Shown here piece by piece: positions 1-7,334 of a DNA stretch of 64,000 bases (its first letter is position 1; every line of letters starts with the position of its first letter). A program made the translations under genes and the position numbers. The notes below the pieces were generated by a model. It worked only from the letters and a program-made list of their open reading frames with translations. It ran no database searches and was not told the DNA's origin. Origin of the DNA: JBHIKY01 sp042139015 (lineage in GTDB: Bacteria; Bacillota; Bacilli; Bacillales; Marinococcaceae); NCBI RefSeq assembly GCF_042139015.1, contig NZ_JBHIKY010000006.1:1-64000 (forward strand), written 5' to 3'.

Positions 1-2
1 AA

Positions 3-86
3 TTTATGAAGTATTATAACAATGAGCGTATCCAAGAAAAATTAGGCTACCATACACCAATAGATTTTGGTGACATGGTAGCCTAA
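3..86 (+). pseudogene. 3' end of an IS3-family (IS150-like) transposase
   Basis: The frame is open from the window edge and ends with TAA at 84-86. The last residues contain YYNNERIQEKLGY followed by TP, the usual C-terminal signature of the DDE transposase (OrfB) of IS3-family elements. Only the last ~27 codons are in the window, so whether the copy is intact cannot be judged. The element's right end follows directly. Confidence 0.8.
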
Positions 87-102
87 GAAGGTGTTTTATT
101 AC

Positions 103-127
103 TGTCTCATATAACTAGGTCAGTCTA
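103..127. mobile_element. Probable right terminal repeat of the IS3-family element
   Basis: About 17 bases after the transposase stop lies TGTCTCATATAACTAGGTCA followed by GTCTA. Its complement has the TGACC...GACA layout of IS150-group termini. The left end and the target duplication lie outside the window, so the exact boundary is inferred. Confidence 0.5.
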
Positions 128-200
128 GAGGATTGGTTTTTTTATGAAATAAATGGGCTGATAGTCTATATTCTTGTTAAATAGAATTATTCTTGTTTAC

Positions 201-222
201 AAATCGTAATTCATACGATAAA
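201..222. promoter_or_regulatory. Candidate Zur operator 1
   Basis: TCGTA and TACGA half-sites are separated by five bases in AT-rich DNA, close to the Bacillus Zur box (AAATCGTAAT-n-ATTACGATTT). It lies upstream of the zinc-binding lipoprotein gene. Confidence 0.55.
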
Positions 223-235
223 CTACAATAGTCAT

Positions 236-256
236 AAAACGTAATGATTACGAAAG
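236..256. promoter_or_regulatory. Candidate Zur operator 2
   Basis: CGTAATGATTACG (240-252) is a perfect palindrome and matches the core of the Bacillus Zur box. It lies 25 bases before the start codon of the zinc-binding lipoprotein gene. Together with the box at 201-222 it predicts repression by zinc-loaded Zur. Confidence 0.75.
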
Positions 257-277
257 GTATGTCGAAAGGAGTAACCG

Positions 278-1339
278 ATGAAGAAAGTCTTGTTTTTGCT
301 ATGTATACTGACTTTTATGATGGTGATAACCGCTTGCTCATCGAATGAGCAGGATGAGGGCAGTGAAACAGAAGGGAAAGAAGATATTTTAAAGATATAT
401 ACGACTCTATATGCCTGGGAAGCTTTTGCAGAAAAAATCGGCGGTGAATACGCAGAGGTTGAAAACCTCGTTCCAGCCGGAGCAGACGTCCACAGCTTTG
501 AACCAACTGCTCAAACATTAGTGGACGTGGCAGAAGCTGATGCGTTCATCTATAATGGAGCAGGGATGGACGGATTTGCAGATGCTATTAACGAAACAGC
601 AGAAGAAGAGGGCACGGCCTCAATTAAAGTTACTGAAGATATGGCTCTGCAAGAATTTACAGGTCATGACCATGAAGCTGGAGAAGAAAAACACGAGGAG
701 AATAGTTCAGAAAATGAGGATGAACATAATCACGCAGAGGAAGAAGAGGCTCATGAACATGGAGAGGGAGAAAGTCACGAAGAAGAGGATCACGCTCACA
801 GCGATCAAGATCCACACGTTTGGCTGGATCCACTATTAGCTGCTGAAGGAGCAGAAAAAATTAAGAATGAGTTTATTGAGTTAATGCCTGAACACAAAGA
901 AGATTTTGAAGAAAATTATGCTGAATTACAAAATGATCTGAATGAACTTGATGAAGAATTTACAGCGATGGCAGAGAGTGCTGAGAAGGATACATTTTTA
1001 GTTTCTCATGCCGGTTACGGATATTGGGAGGACAGATATGGTATTAATCAAATAGGTATTTCCGGTTTATCGCCTAATAATGAACCATCACAGAAAGATC
1101 TACAAAGCATTATTGCTCTTGCGGAAGAAAATAATTTAAACTATGTGATGTTTGAACAAAATGTATCTTCTAAAGTCGCTGAGGTAGTTCAGGAAGAAGC
1201 GGGAGCGGAGGCATTGTCTCTGCATAATTTAGAATCGCTGACGGAAAAAGATATAGAATCAAAAGAAGATTATTTCAGCATCATGAGAAGTAACATCGAA
1301 AATCTAAAAACTGCACTGTCGGAAGGCGAGCAGTCTTAA
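278..1339 (+). CDS. znuA: Zinc ABC transporter substrate-binding lipoprotein (ZnuA/AdcA family)
   Basis: The 353-residue protein is an extracellular metal-binding lipoprotein of cluster A-I that would hand Zn2+ to an ABC permease. The N-terminus is a lipoprotein signal with lipobox ITAC (Cys about residue 20). Residues about 128-180 form a His/Glu/Asp-rich loop, typical of zinc rather than manganese binders, followed by the family motif DPHVWLDP. A good SD (AAAGGAG) lies 6 bases before the ATG. Two Zur-like operators lie upstream. No permease or ATPase gene (znuB, znuC) is adjacent: upstream is an IS end and downstream a bacilliredoxin gene, so it is an orphan binding protein here. Family assignment is firm; zinc specificity rests on the His loop and the operators. 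Confidence 0.9.
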   Translation: MKKVLFLLCILTFMMVITACSSNEQDEGSETEGKEDILKIYTTLYAWEAFAEKIGGEYAEVENLVPAGADVHSFEPTAQTLVDVAEADAFIYNGAGMDGFADAINETAEEEGTASIKVTEDMALQEFTGHDHEAGEEKHEENSSENEDEHNHAEEEEAHEHGEGESHEEEDHAHSDQDPHVWLDPLLAAEGAEKIKNEFIELMPEHKEDFEENYAELQNDLNELDEEFTAMAESAEKDTFLVSHAGYGYWEDRYGINQIGISGLSPNNEPSQKDLQSIIALAEENNLNYVMFEQNVSSKVAEVVQEEAGAEALSLHNLESLTEKDIESKEDYFSIMRSNIENLKTALSEGEQS

Positions 1340-1360
1340 TTGATTTTGAAGTGAACTTAC

Positions 1361-1390
1361 TTGTTCTTTTCTCATATTTTTCGGTACAAT
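1361..1390 (+). promoter_or_regulatory. Sigma-A-like promoter of the bacilliredoxin gene
   Basis: TTGTTC (1361-1366) and TACAAT (1385-1390) are spaced by 18 bases. They lie 35 bases before the chosen start at 1425. Confidence 0.5.
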
Positions 1391-1424
1391 AAATATGAAA
1401 ACGAGAAAAGGAAGGGATGGTTTT

Positions 1425-1847
1425 ATGGATTTTAACTTTTATATAAATGACGTGGTACAAACAGCAAGAAATGAAATGGAAGAAGCGGGCTACACCTCGC
1501 TGAACACTCCTGAGGAAGTAGAATCAACTCTTACACAGGAAGGTACAACGCTAGTTATGGTGAATTCTGTCTGTGGCTGTGCAGGAGGAATTGCACGTCC
1601 AGCTGCTGCCTACATGAAAAATTATGAAAAGAAGCCGGATCGTTTTGTCACCGTATTTGCTGGTCAGGATAAAGAAGCAACAGATAAAGCACGCTCTTAT
1701 TTCACTGGCTATGCACCTTCATCGCCTTCCTTTGCGCTTGTCAAGGATGGACAGATTCAACGGATGGTAGAACGCCATGAAATTGAAGGCCATGAGCCGA
1801 TTGAAGTTGTTCAGAAGCTCGAAAAAGCATTTGATGAATACTGTTAA
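1425..1847 (+). CDS. Bacilliredoxin BrxA/BrxB family (YphP/YqiW, DUF1094)
   Basis: A 140-residue thioredoxin-fold protein. The sequence VVNS-like strand followed by CGC (Cys50-Gly-Cys52) and A-GG-ARPAA is the hallmark of bacilliredoxins, which remove bacillithiol from S-bacillithiolated proteins during oxidative stress in the cytoplasm. The in-frame ATG at 1395 precedes the SD; the AAAAGGAAGGG tract at 1406-1416 favours ATG 1425. It is monocistronic, with its own promoter and a strong terminator at 1894-1935. BrxA and BrxB cannot be told apart here. Confidence 0.9.
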   Translation: MDFNFYINDVVQTARNEMEEAGYTSLNTPEEVESTLTQEGTTLVMVNSVCGCAGGIARPAAAYMKNYEKKPDRFVTVFAGQDKEATDKARSYFTGYAPSSPSFALVKDGQIQRMVERHEIEGHEPIEVVQKLEKAFDEYC

Positions 1848-1893
1848 ATAATAAAAGAACATTCTCAAATACACTGTAACGGTTTATGAAGAA

Positions 1894-1935
1894 AACGAAG
1901 TCCGGCTCGATTTAAACTGGACTTCGTTTTTTTCT
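1894..1935 (+). terminator. Rho-independent terminator after the bacilliredoxin gene
   Basis: AACGAAGTCC (1894-1903) pairs with GGACTTCGTT (1919-1928), followed by a T run. The rest of 1936-2144 shows no further gene. Confidence 0.9.
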
Positions 1936-2144
1936 TTAGTACCGCACCCGAATTAGACGTTTTTTGTATGCTTACTTAATAAGTCAACGTTTCTAAAAGC
2001 TAGACTTTCTAACCTCATTTCTTCTATAGAAGTGTTCCCTACGGGTTCGGATAAAATACTTCTGCTTTTACGTCCGATTGATTACTTGAGTATGATATAA
2101 TGGCTTTTGATTATTCAATAGCAACATAAAAAGGCGGAATGAAA

Positions 2145-2507
2145 ATGGATCAATATTATGAGCAGGTACAAATTTACTTGAATATGGATGAGGAAATTGA
2201 GTTTACTGAATTCCGAAAATATTATCAGGATGTAATTAAGGCATTGGATGGACAGGCGGAAGATTTTAGGGAAGAAGATCTTTGGAAATCACTATTTGTA
2301 GTAGAGAGCATCATGTCAAACGCAGAAAACAGAGCAAAAACTGTTAAAAAATCTTCTGAAGCAAAAAAATATAAAAAAATGGCAGAACGGACAAAATATT
2401 ACGCTCAGCATTTTACTAAGCGCCTTCATGACCTTGGATATGATCAAGATCAAATCGCAGAAAAATTTGAGAAAATGCTGCGAGATGGAGAAGCGATGGA
2501 AAAATAA
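2145..2507 (+). CDS. Conserved-looking hypothetical protein, 120 aa, charged helical
   Basis: I do not recognise this protein. It is hydrophilic and predicted largely alpha-helical, with a lysine-rich centre (KTVKKSSEAKKYKKMAERTK), no signal peptide and no membrane segment. SD AAGGCGG (2131-2137) is only 1-2 bases from ATG 2139 but 7 bases from ATG 2145, so 2145 is preferred. It stands alone between a terminator and a tRNA gene. Coding is supported by codon usage like its neighbours and a good SD; the function is unknown. Confidence 0.65.
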   Translation: MDQYYEQVQIYLNMDEEIEFTEFRKYYQDVIKALDGQAEDFREEDLWKSLFVVESIMSNAENRAKTVKKSSEAKKYKKMAERTKYYAQHFTKRLHDLGYDQDQIAEKFEKMLRDGEAMEK

Positions 2508-2646
2508 CATCCTCAATATGGCGGCTGCCGGGATCTGCCGAACAGTCGTCTTAATTAATATATTTAAATAATATTGACTTTTTTAGAGAATTTATGTAAC
2601 ATAATTTATGTCGTCATTTACTCCTGACTAAAAACATGATAATAAT

Positions 2647-2721
2647 GCGCCTATGGTGAAATGGATATCACGCGAGATTCCGGTTCTCGTATTCCAGGTT
2701 CGAATCCTGGTAGGCGCGCCA
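2647..2721 (+). tRNA. tRNA-Arg (anticodon CCG)
   Basis: Acceptor arms GCGCCTA (2647-2653) and TAGGCGC (2711-2717) pair, followed by G and an encoded CCA. The anticodon stem-loop reads CGAGA-TTCCGGT-TCTCG, giving anticodon CCG, which reads CGG arginine codons. The T loop GGTTCGAATCC is canonical. It is a single tRNA, not part of a cluster. Confidence 0.95.
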
Positions 2722-2753
2722 AAACCTATACATATATAAGAATATAGAAAAAA

Positions 2754-2777
2754 AACTGGCGGTCTGCCAGTTTTTTT
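2754..2777 (+). terminator. Terminator after tRNA-Arg
   Basis: AACTGGC (2754-2760), loop GGTCT, GCCAGTT (2766-2772), then T-rich sequence. Confidence 0.9.
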
Positions 2778-2795
2778 ATTTTCTTAAAAGAATTA

Positions 2796-2895
2796 AGAAA
2801 GAATTTGTTGATTTCATCCCTGCAGGCGGACGCTTTCCACGGGGCTTGGTCCTCGACAAGATGACACTGCCTACGGAGTCTTTCCCTCAAGCTAT
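2796..2895. repeat. Dispersed intergenic repeat, copy 1
   Basis: The stretch from AAGAAAGAATTTGTTGATTT onward, with CTGCAG, ACGCTTTCC and GGGCTTGGTC blocks, matches the reverse complement of 36470-36545 closely. A related GCTTTCC-GGGC block occurs near 57144. No ORF is supported in it. Boundaries are approximate, and the right half is supported less well than the left. Confidence 0.65.
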
Positions 2896-2988
2896 TGAAG
2901 CCAAGTTTTTCAAAATAAGATTTGTTTTTATGTGCTTGTATCGATGAAGAGATTTCTATATATTTGAGGAAGAAAGGAGAGGCAGCTA

Positions 2989-4008
2989 TTGGGAACATTT
3001 AAAATTGGGTACAGGACGTTAAAGACTGCTGTAGGAACGGCTCTAGCCATATTTACAGCTCAGCTGCTTCAACTTGATTTTTATGTTTCTGCAGGTATAA
3101 TTACGATTTTATGCATTACTGTGACAAGAAAAGATTCCCTGCGGGCGTCGGTAGAAAGAGTAATCGCCTCCTTGATTGGTCTTGCGATCGCCGGCCTGTT
3201 GTTTGAAATAATTGGATATCATCCAATTACGCTTGTCATCTTATTTCTTTTATTTATACCTACAGCTGTTGCTGCCGGAGTGAAAAGAGGGGTAGTAACA
3301 AGTGCGGTTATTATGCTGCATCTCTATACATTGGAAAATGTATCATTTGATATTCTTTTGAATGAGACAGGACTGGTAATTATCGGTACTGGTGTAGCAC
3401 TGTTGATGAATGCATACATGCCCGATGCTGAAAAAAAGCTTATTTGGTACCAGGTAAAGCTTGAAGACTGCTTTCGTAAAATATGGCAGGAGTATGCTGC
3501 TTATCTTCGTGAAGGAGATGTCCTTTGGGATGGAAAGGAGATTTCTGAAGTATCTGCAATAATTGAGGAAGGAAAAGGGGAAGCCCTAAAAAATATCGAA
3601 AATCATTTCTTAAGAAATGATGATTATTTTTATCACTATTTCAAAATGAGAGAAAAACAATTTGCGGTCTTAGAAAGAATATTACCATTCATTTCTTCTC
3701 TTGACCGCTCAGTAATACAAGGAAGAAAGATGGCAGAGTTCATGGAGGAATTAAGCGAAGCGGTATCTCCCGGGAATACAGCAGGATATTTTCTAATGTC
3801 GCTCGAGGAGCTGAGGAGGGAAATTAAAGAGATGGATCTTCCGGTAACCAGGGAAGAGTTTGAAGTTCGGTCCTCCCTGTTCTATATTCTTCATGAGCTT
3901 GAAGAATATTTGCTCATTAAAAAAATGTTCAAGCCTGACCCTAAAAGAACTCATACGGTCTCGGGCAAAAGGCTGAATAGAGATAGAGGAAATTCAGATA
4001 CTAATTAA
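2989..4008 (+). CDS. yqjA: Aromatic acid exporter family (ArAE) membrane protein, YqjA-like
   Basis: A 339-residue membrane protein. Residues ~10-145 hold about five to six hydrophobic segments, followed by a hydrophilic C-terminal helical domain (~150-320), the architecture of Bacillus ArAE-family proteins (putative aromatic acid exporter with a cytosolic C-terminal domain). Translation starts at TTG 2989, since the strong SD AAAGGAGAGG (2973-2982) lies 6 bases upstream and no in-frame ATG is close. Position upstream of yqjC, yqjE and polY1 homologues matches the yqj order in Bacillus. The transported substrate is not known. Confidence 0.85.
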   Translation: MGTFKIGYRTLKTAVGTALAIFTAQLLQLDFYVSAGIITILCITVTRKDSLRASVERVIASLIGLAIAGLLFEIIGYHPITLVILFLLFIPTAVAAGVKRGVVTSAVIMLHLYTLENVSFDILLNETGLVIIGTGVALLMNAYMPDAEKKLIWYQVKLEDCFRKIWQEYAAYLREGDVLWDGKEISEVSAIIEEGKGEALKNIENHFLRNDDYFYHYFKMREKQFAVLERILPFISSLDRSVIQGRKMAEFMEELSEAVSPGNTAGYFLMSLEELRREIKEMDLPVTREEFEVRSSLFYILHELEEYLLIKKMFKPDPKRTHTVSGKRLNRDRGNSDTN

Positions 4009-4037
4009 CACCATAAGGTAAATGAGGTGTTGGTATT

Positions 4038-4580
4038 TTGAAAATCCTATCCATGTTTCTTATTTTCTCACTTCTCTGGCCATTAAATTCAGAGCCGGAG
4101 CCGGGAGACCCCTACATTATTATTAATAAACAAACGAATCATCTAGTTTACATTGAAGATGGGGAAATTGGGAATCCATATCCAGTGGGAACAGGAAAAA
4201 AGCAGGACATGACGCCGGAAGGTGAATTCACAGTGGTAGTAAAAGCAGTCCGTCCGTACTATCGCAAATTAAATATCGCAGGCGGAGATCCGAAGAATCC
4301 TCTGGGAAGCCGGTGGATCGGTTTTGATGCAGATGAAACCAATGGACGGATTTATGGAATTCACGGCACCAACAGACCGGAGTCTATCGGACATTATGTG
4401 TCACAGGGGTGTGTGCGCATGAGGAACGAAGAAGTTGATGAATTATTTGAACGAGTAAAAGAAGGTACTAAGGTGTTAATCGTGAATGAAAATAAAAGCT
4501 TTGCCGCGCTGGCGGCTGAACGACATCTAATACCATCTGAAAAACCATACTACCTTGAAGAGGATCTTGGTCATTTATAA
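4038..4580 (+). CDS. L,D-transpeptidase (YkuD domain), exported
   Basis: The 180-residue protein has an N-terminal hydrophobic segment (residues 1-16) and one YkuD catalytic domain (~25-150). The signature HGT (His109) ... S-x-GCVRM (Cys125, Arg127) is present. Such enzymes make 3-3 peptidoglycan cross-links or attach proteins and act outside the membrane. There is no LysM domain, unlike YkuD itself. It starts at TTG 4038, preceded by AATGAGGTG, and lies 29 bases after the ArAE gene, so the two are probably co-transcribed. It ends at a terminator shared with the convergent Prli42-like gene. Confidence 0.88.
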   Translation: MKILSMFLIFSLLWPLNSEPEPGDPYIIINKQTNHLVYIEDGEIGNPYPVGTGKKQDMTPEGEFTVVVKAVRPYYRKLNIAGGDPKNPLGSRWIGFDADETNGRIYGIHGTNRPESIGHYVSQGCVRMRNEEVDELFERVKEGTKVLIVNENKSFAALAAERHLIPSEKPYYLEEDLGHL

Positions 4581-4675
4581 TATATGGTGGAAGCTGCCGG
4601 GAAGAGAATGAATGAAAAACTTTTCTGAACTCAGGATCCAAAAGGGGAAAGCTTTCCTTAAAGTATAAATAAAAA

Positions 4676-4702
4676 CGGGGCTCCTAAACGGCCCCGCTTT
4701 TT
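4676..4702. terminator. Bidirectional terminator between convergent genes
   Basis: CGGGGC (4676-4681) and GCCCCG (4691-4696) pair. A-rich sequence on the left and T-rich sequence on the right let it serve both the L,D-transpeptidase gene and the small gene on the other strand. Confidence 0.85.
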
Positions 4703-4703
4703 A

Positions 4704-4796
4704 CTACATAAAAGTAGCAGCACCTGTCAACAGGCTGCCGACTACAAGTGTAATAATCATAATGTAAATAACCGTTTTTTGAAATTTCTTTGGCAT
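4704..4796 (-). CDS. Prli42-like stressosome-associated membrane mini-protein (30 aa)
   Basis: A 30-codon gene reading MPKKFQKTVIYIMIITLVVG and ending in GAATFM. It has a short basic N-terminus and then one membrane helix of about 20 residues, the layout of Prli42, the membrane anchor of the stressosome in Listeria and other Bacillales. The complement carries GGAGGG 7-9 bases before the ATG. The gene is flanked by a terminator on its 3' side. Recognition rests on length, topology and the KK-x-QK-x-V-x-YIM pattern, so the family name is a strong guess. Confidence 0.72.
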   Translation of the reverse strand: MPKKFQKTVIYIMIITLVVGSLLTGAATFM

Positions 4797-4916
4797 GCTT
4801 GTCCCTCCAAACGAACAATATTAACTTCTATTTTAAATTGAAACTGGTAATTCCTCAAGTATATTTCTGATAAAATAGATGCAGGAACCAATATCCTGCG
4901 GAGGAGGACGAGATGA

Positions 4917-5351
4917 ATGAATAACCCCCCGGAAAGAATTGATCATATTGGGATTGCAGTAAGATCAATAAAAGATCAGCTGCCATTTTATTTAGACCAT
5001 TTACATTTAGAGCTTGCAGGTATGGAAGAAGTAAAGGAACAAGGTGTAAAGGTTGCATTTATTAAAATTGGCAATTCAAAAATTGAACTGCTCGAACCAC
5101 TTGGCAACGAGGGTCCGCTTCATACTTTCTTAGAAAAAAAAGGAGAAGGAATTCACCACGTGGCGCTTGGAGTAACTAATATTAACGAAAGGCTTAAAGA
5201 ATTAAGAGACTCAGGAATTCGTACTCTTCAGGATAAATCGTCAAGAGGCGCAGGTGGAGCAGAAGTTGCTTTTTTACATCCGGCATCTGCTGGAAAAGTA
5301 TTATATGAATTATGCGAACCTAAAAAGCAGGAGGATTTGTATGATAAATGA
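4917..5351 (+). CDS. mce: Methylmalonyl-CoA epimerase family (YqjC-like), VOC fold
   Basis: A 144-residue glyoxalase/VOC-fold protein of the size and pattern of methylmalonyl-CoA epimerase, which interconverts (R)- and (S)-methylmalonyl-CoA with a divalent metal. Expected metal ligands are visible: His10 (RIDHIG), a Glu in KIELLEP, His81 (HHVALGV) and Glu131 (VLYELCEP). SD GCGGAGGAGG lies upstream; an ATG four bases earlier is out of frame and stops at once. It overlaps the next gene, a peptidase, by 11 bases. No mutase gene is in the window, so a related substrate is possible. Confidence 0.85.
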   Translation: MNNPPERIDHIGIAVRSIKDQLPFYLDHLHLELAGMEEVKEQGVKVAFIKIGNSKIELLEPLGNEGPLHTFLEKKGEGIHHVALGVTNINERLKELRDSGIRTLQDKSSRGAGGAEVAFLHPASAGKVLYELCEPKKQEDLYDK

Positions 5352-6462
5352 AAAAAGATTAATTGAAGTATTTAAAGAATTAGTACAAATTGATTCAGAA
5401 ACAAAAAATGAAAGAAAAATTGCCGATATCTTAAAAGAGAAGTTTACGGCTCTCGGGCTCGAAGTGACAGAAGATAATGCAGAAGAAACTACAGAACATG
5501 GTGCAGGTAATTTAATTTGTACATTAAAGGGGAACGAGGAGGGAGTGGAAACTATTTATTTTACATCCCATATGGATACTGTCGTTCCGGGAAATGGCAT
5601 AAAGCCCATTGAAGAAAATGGCTACATAACATCTGATGGAAGCACGATTCTTGGAGCAGATGATAAAGCCGGCATTGCTGCGATGCTGGAGAGTATAAAA
5701 ACGATACAGGAAAATGAAATTCCTCATGGAACTATTCAGTTTGTGATCACGGTCGGCGAAGAATCAGGTCTTGTCGGAGCTAAAGCACTTGACTCCTCTT
5801 TGCTTCAGGCGGATTATGGCTATGCGCTTGACAGCGACGGTGAGGTAGGAGAGATAGTTGTAGCTGCTCCATATCAGGCAAAGCTGAAAATTATAGTTAA
5901 CGGAAAAACAGCTCACGCAGGGGTAGCGCCTGAAAAAGGTATTTCGGCTATTACTGTTGCTTCTAAAGCGATAGCGAATATGCCGCTTGGCCGAATTGAT
6001 GAAGATACAACTGCCAATATTGGACGGTTTGAAGGCGGTTCACAGACTAACATCGTCTGTGACCAGGTCGGAATACTCGCCGAAGCGAGATCCCTTGTAA
6101 AAAATAAGCTTGATAAACAGGTTGCTGCCATGGAACAGGCATTTAAGAACGCAGCTGACAAGATGGGATCTAGTGCAGAAATAGAAACGGAGCTGATGTA
6201 TCCCGGTTATAAACTTTCATCCTCCGACCAGGTAGTGGCTGTGGCAATGAAAGCCGCAGAAAGAATAGGAAGAAAACCTAAATTACTGCGAAGTGGCGGA
6301 GGTAGTGACGGTAATATTATAAGTGGATACGGCGTCCCTACGGTCAATCTTGCAGTAGGCTATGAAGATATTCATACAACAAACGAAAAAATTCCCGTAA
6401 GTGAATTAGTGAAAATAACTGAAATGATAGGTGCGATTATTGAGGAAACTCTGGCGGATTGA
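5341..6462 (+). CDS. M20/PepT-like metallopeptidase (YqjE family)
   Basis: A 373-residue zinc peptidase of the M20 clan. Metal and catalytic motifs are in order: SHMDTV (His77, Asp79), GADDKAG (~106-112), GEESGL (~141-146), an EARSL strand in the lid region and GGGSDGN near the C-terminus. It probably hydrolyses tri- or oligopeptides in the cytoplasm. The start is ATG 5341, with SD CAGGAGG (5327-5333). The reading frame extends further upstream but through the epimerase gene and without an SD. It is translationally coupled to the epimerase gene, as in the yqjC...yqjE region of Bacillus. Confidence 0.87.
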   Translation: MINEKRLIEVFKELVQIDSETKNERKIADILKEKFTALGLEVTEDNAEETTEHGAGNLICTLKGNEEGVETIYFTSHMDTVVPGNGIKPIEENGYITSDGSTILGADDKAGIAAMLESIKTIQENEIPHGTIQFVITVGEESGLVGAKALDSSLLQADYGYALDSDGEVGEIVVAAPYQAKLKIIVNGKTAHAGVAPEKGISAITVASKAIANMPLGRIDEDTTANIGRFEGGSQTNIVCDQVGILAEARSLVKNKLDKQVAAMEQAFKNAADKMGSSAEIETELMYPGYKLSSSDQVVAVAMKAAERIGRKPKLLRSGGGSDGNIISGYGVPTVNLAVGYEDIHTTNEKIPVSELVKITEMIGAIIEETLAD

Positions 6463-6548
6463 ATAAGGCCATGGTCAATCAGGATGCTGTGCTTAGAAAT
6501 TATTTAATTTAGTACTGCACCGTATTTAATCGCTAAAGGAGAGAAACT

Positions 6549-7049
6549 ATGGAAGCAAATCATCCGAATTATCATACCCTGCTGAATTTATTCCGGGGGA
6601 TGCATAAAGTAATCGAAGAGGATTGGCAGAACTCAGCGAAACAGTTAGGTATCACGCAGGCAGAACAGCATATCTTGTGGATCATTCATATGGAGAAGAA
6701 AGCGACGATGTCGCGAGTCGCTGAAATTGGACTTTGGGATCTCTCAACGGTAATGCAGATTGTAAAACGATTAAAAGAGAAACAACTAGTTACCACAGTA
6801 AAAAATGATAACGACCTGAGAGTTTCGTATGTACTACTCACTGGAAAAGGAAAAAAAGTACGTGAGGCTTCCAGTGAGCTGGGACATCGAGTTCTTGAAT
6901 TTATTGAGAACTTTTTTGAGGAAAGTAATGAAAATAAAATGTTTCTGGACAATCTACATCATTTTTTAAGAGAGGCTAATAAGGAATTTCATGGAAATGA
7001 TTTTGTGCAGTGGGTTGATAAAACAAGCCAAACGCTGGAGCAAAGCTAG
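6549..7049 (+). CDS. MarR-type regulator of the Hpr/ScoC family
   Basis: A 166-residue winged-helix protein. The region EEDWQ...AEQHILWII...AEIGLWDLSTVMQIVKRLKEK aligns by eye with ScoC (Hpr), the Bacillus transition-state regulator of protease and peptide-transport genes, including the C-terminal NDFVQWVDKT segment. It is shorter than ScoC (~200 aa), so it may be a paralogue. SD AAAGGAGAG lies upstream. It is monocistronic and convergent with the small gene at 7046-7231, with the two stop codons overlapping. Confidence 0.75.
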   Translation: MEANHPNYHTLLNLFRGMHKVIEEDWQNSAKQLGITQAEQHILWIIHMEKKATMSRVAEIGLWDLSTVMQIVKRLKEKQLVTTVKNDNDLRVSYVLLTGKGKKVREASSELGHRVLEFIENFFEESNENKMFLDNLHHFLREANKEFHGNDFVQWVDKTSQTLEQS

Positions 7050-7231
7050 TGTATAGTTGAAGGGGCGTACAGAGTGCGCCTTCCAAACTCCATTGATTCA
7101 AGCACTAATTCTTCTGAGCAGCCTAATAAAACTGCAAGCTCACTTACAGTGGGTTTTTTTTCTGTTGTAAGCTGAATGAGTTTATTTAAAGTTTCTACAA
7201 ATAAAAGTGTCTTTTCATAATAGGTTTGCAA
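7046..7231 (-). CDS. Small HTH-like protein, YqzJ-like (61 aa)
   Basis: A 61-residue protein starting at TTG 7231, with AAAGGAGG on the complement 8-9 bases before it. Residues ~27-48 (KPTVSELAVLLGCSEELVLE) look like the helix-turn-helix of sigma-factor region 3. In Bacillus a short gene, yqzJ, lies beside the polY1 (yqjH) gene, and the position fits. Function unknown. Its stop overlaps that of the ScoC-like gene, so the pair may interfere by antisense transcription. Confidence 0.6.
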   Translation of the reverse strand: MQTYYEKTLLFVETLNKLIQLTTEKKPTVSELAVLLGCSEELVLESMEFGRRTLYAPSTIH

Positions 7232-7334
7232 TGGCGGGCCTCCTTTTGGTTACATCCTAACACAGCATTAAATTTTTTCCCAGCTTAAGAAGTGGTAAAA
7301 TATGATTATAAAAGCAGTGAAGGGGGCAGGATTG

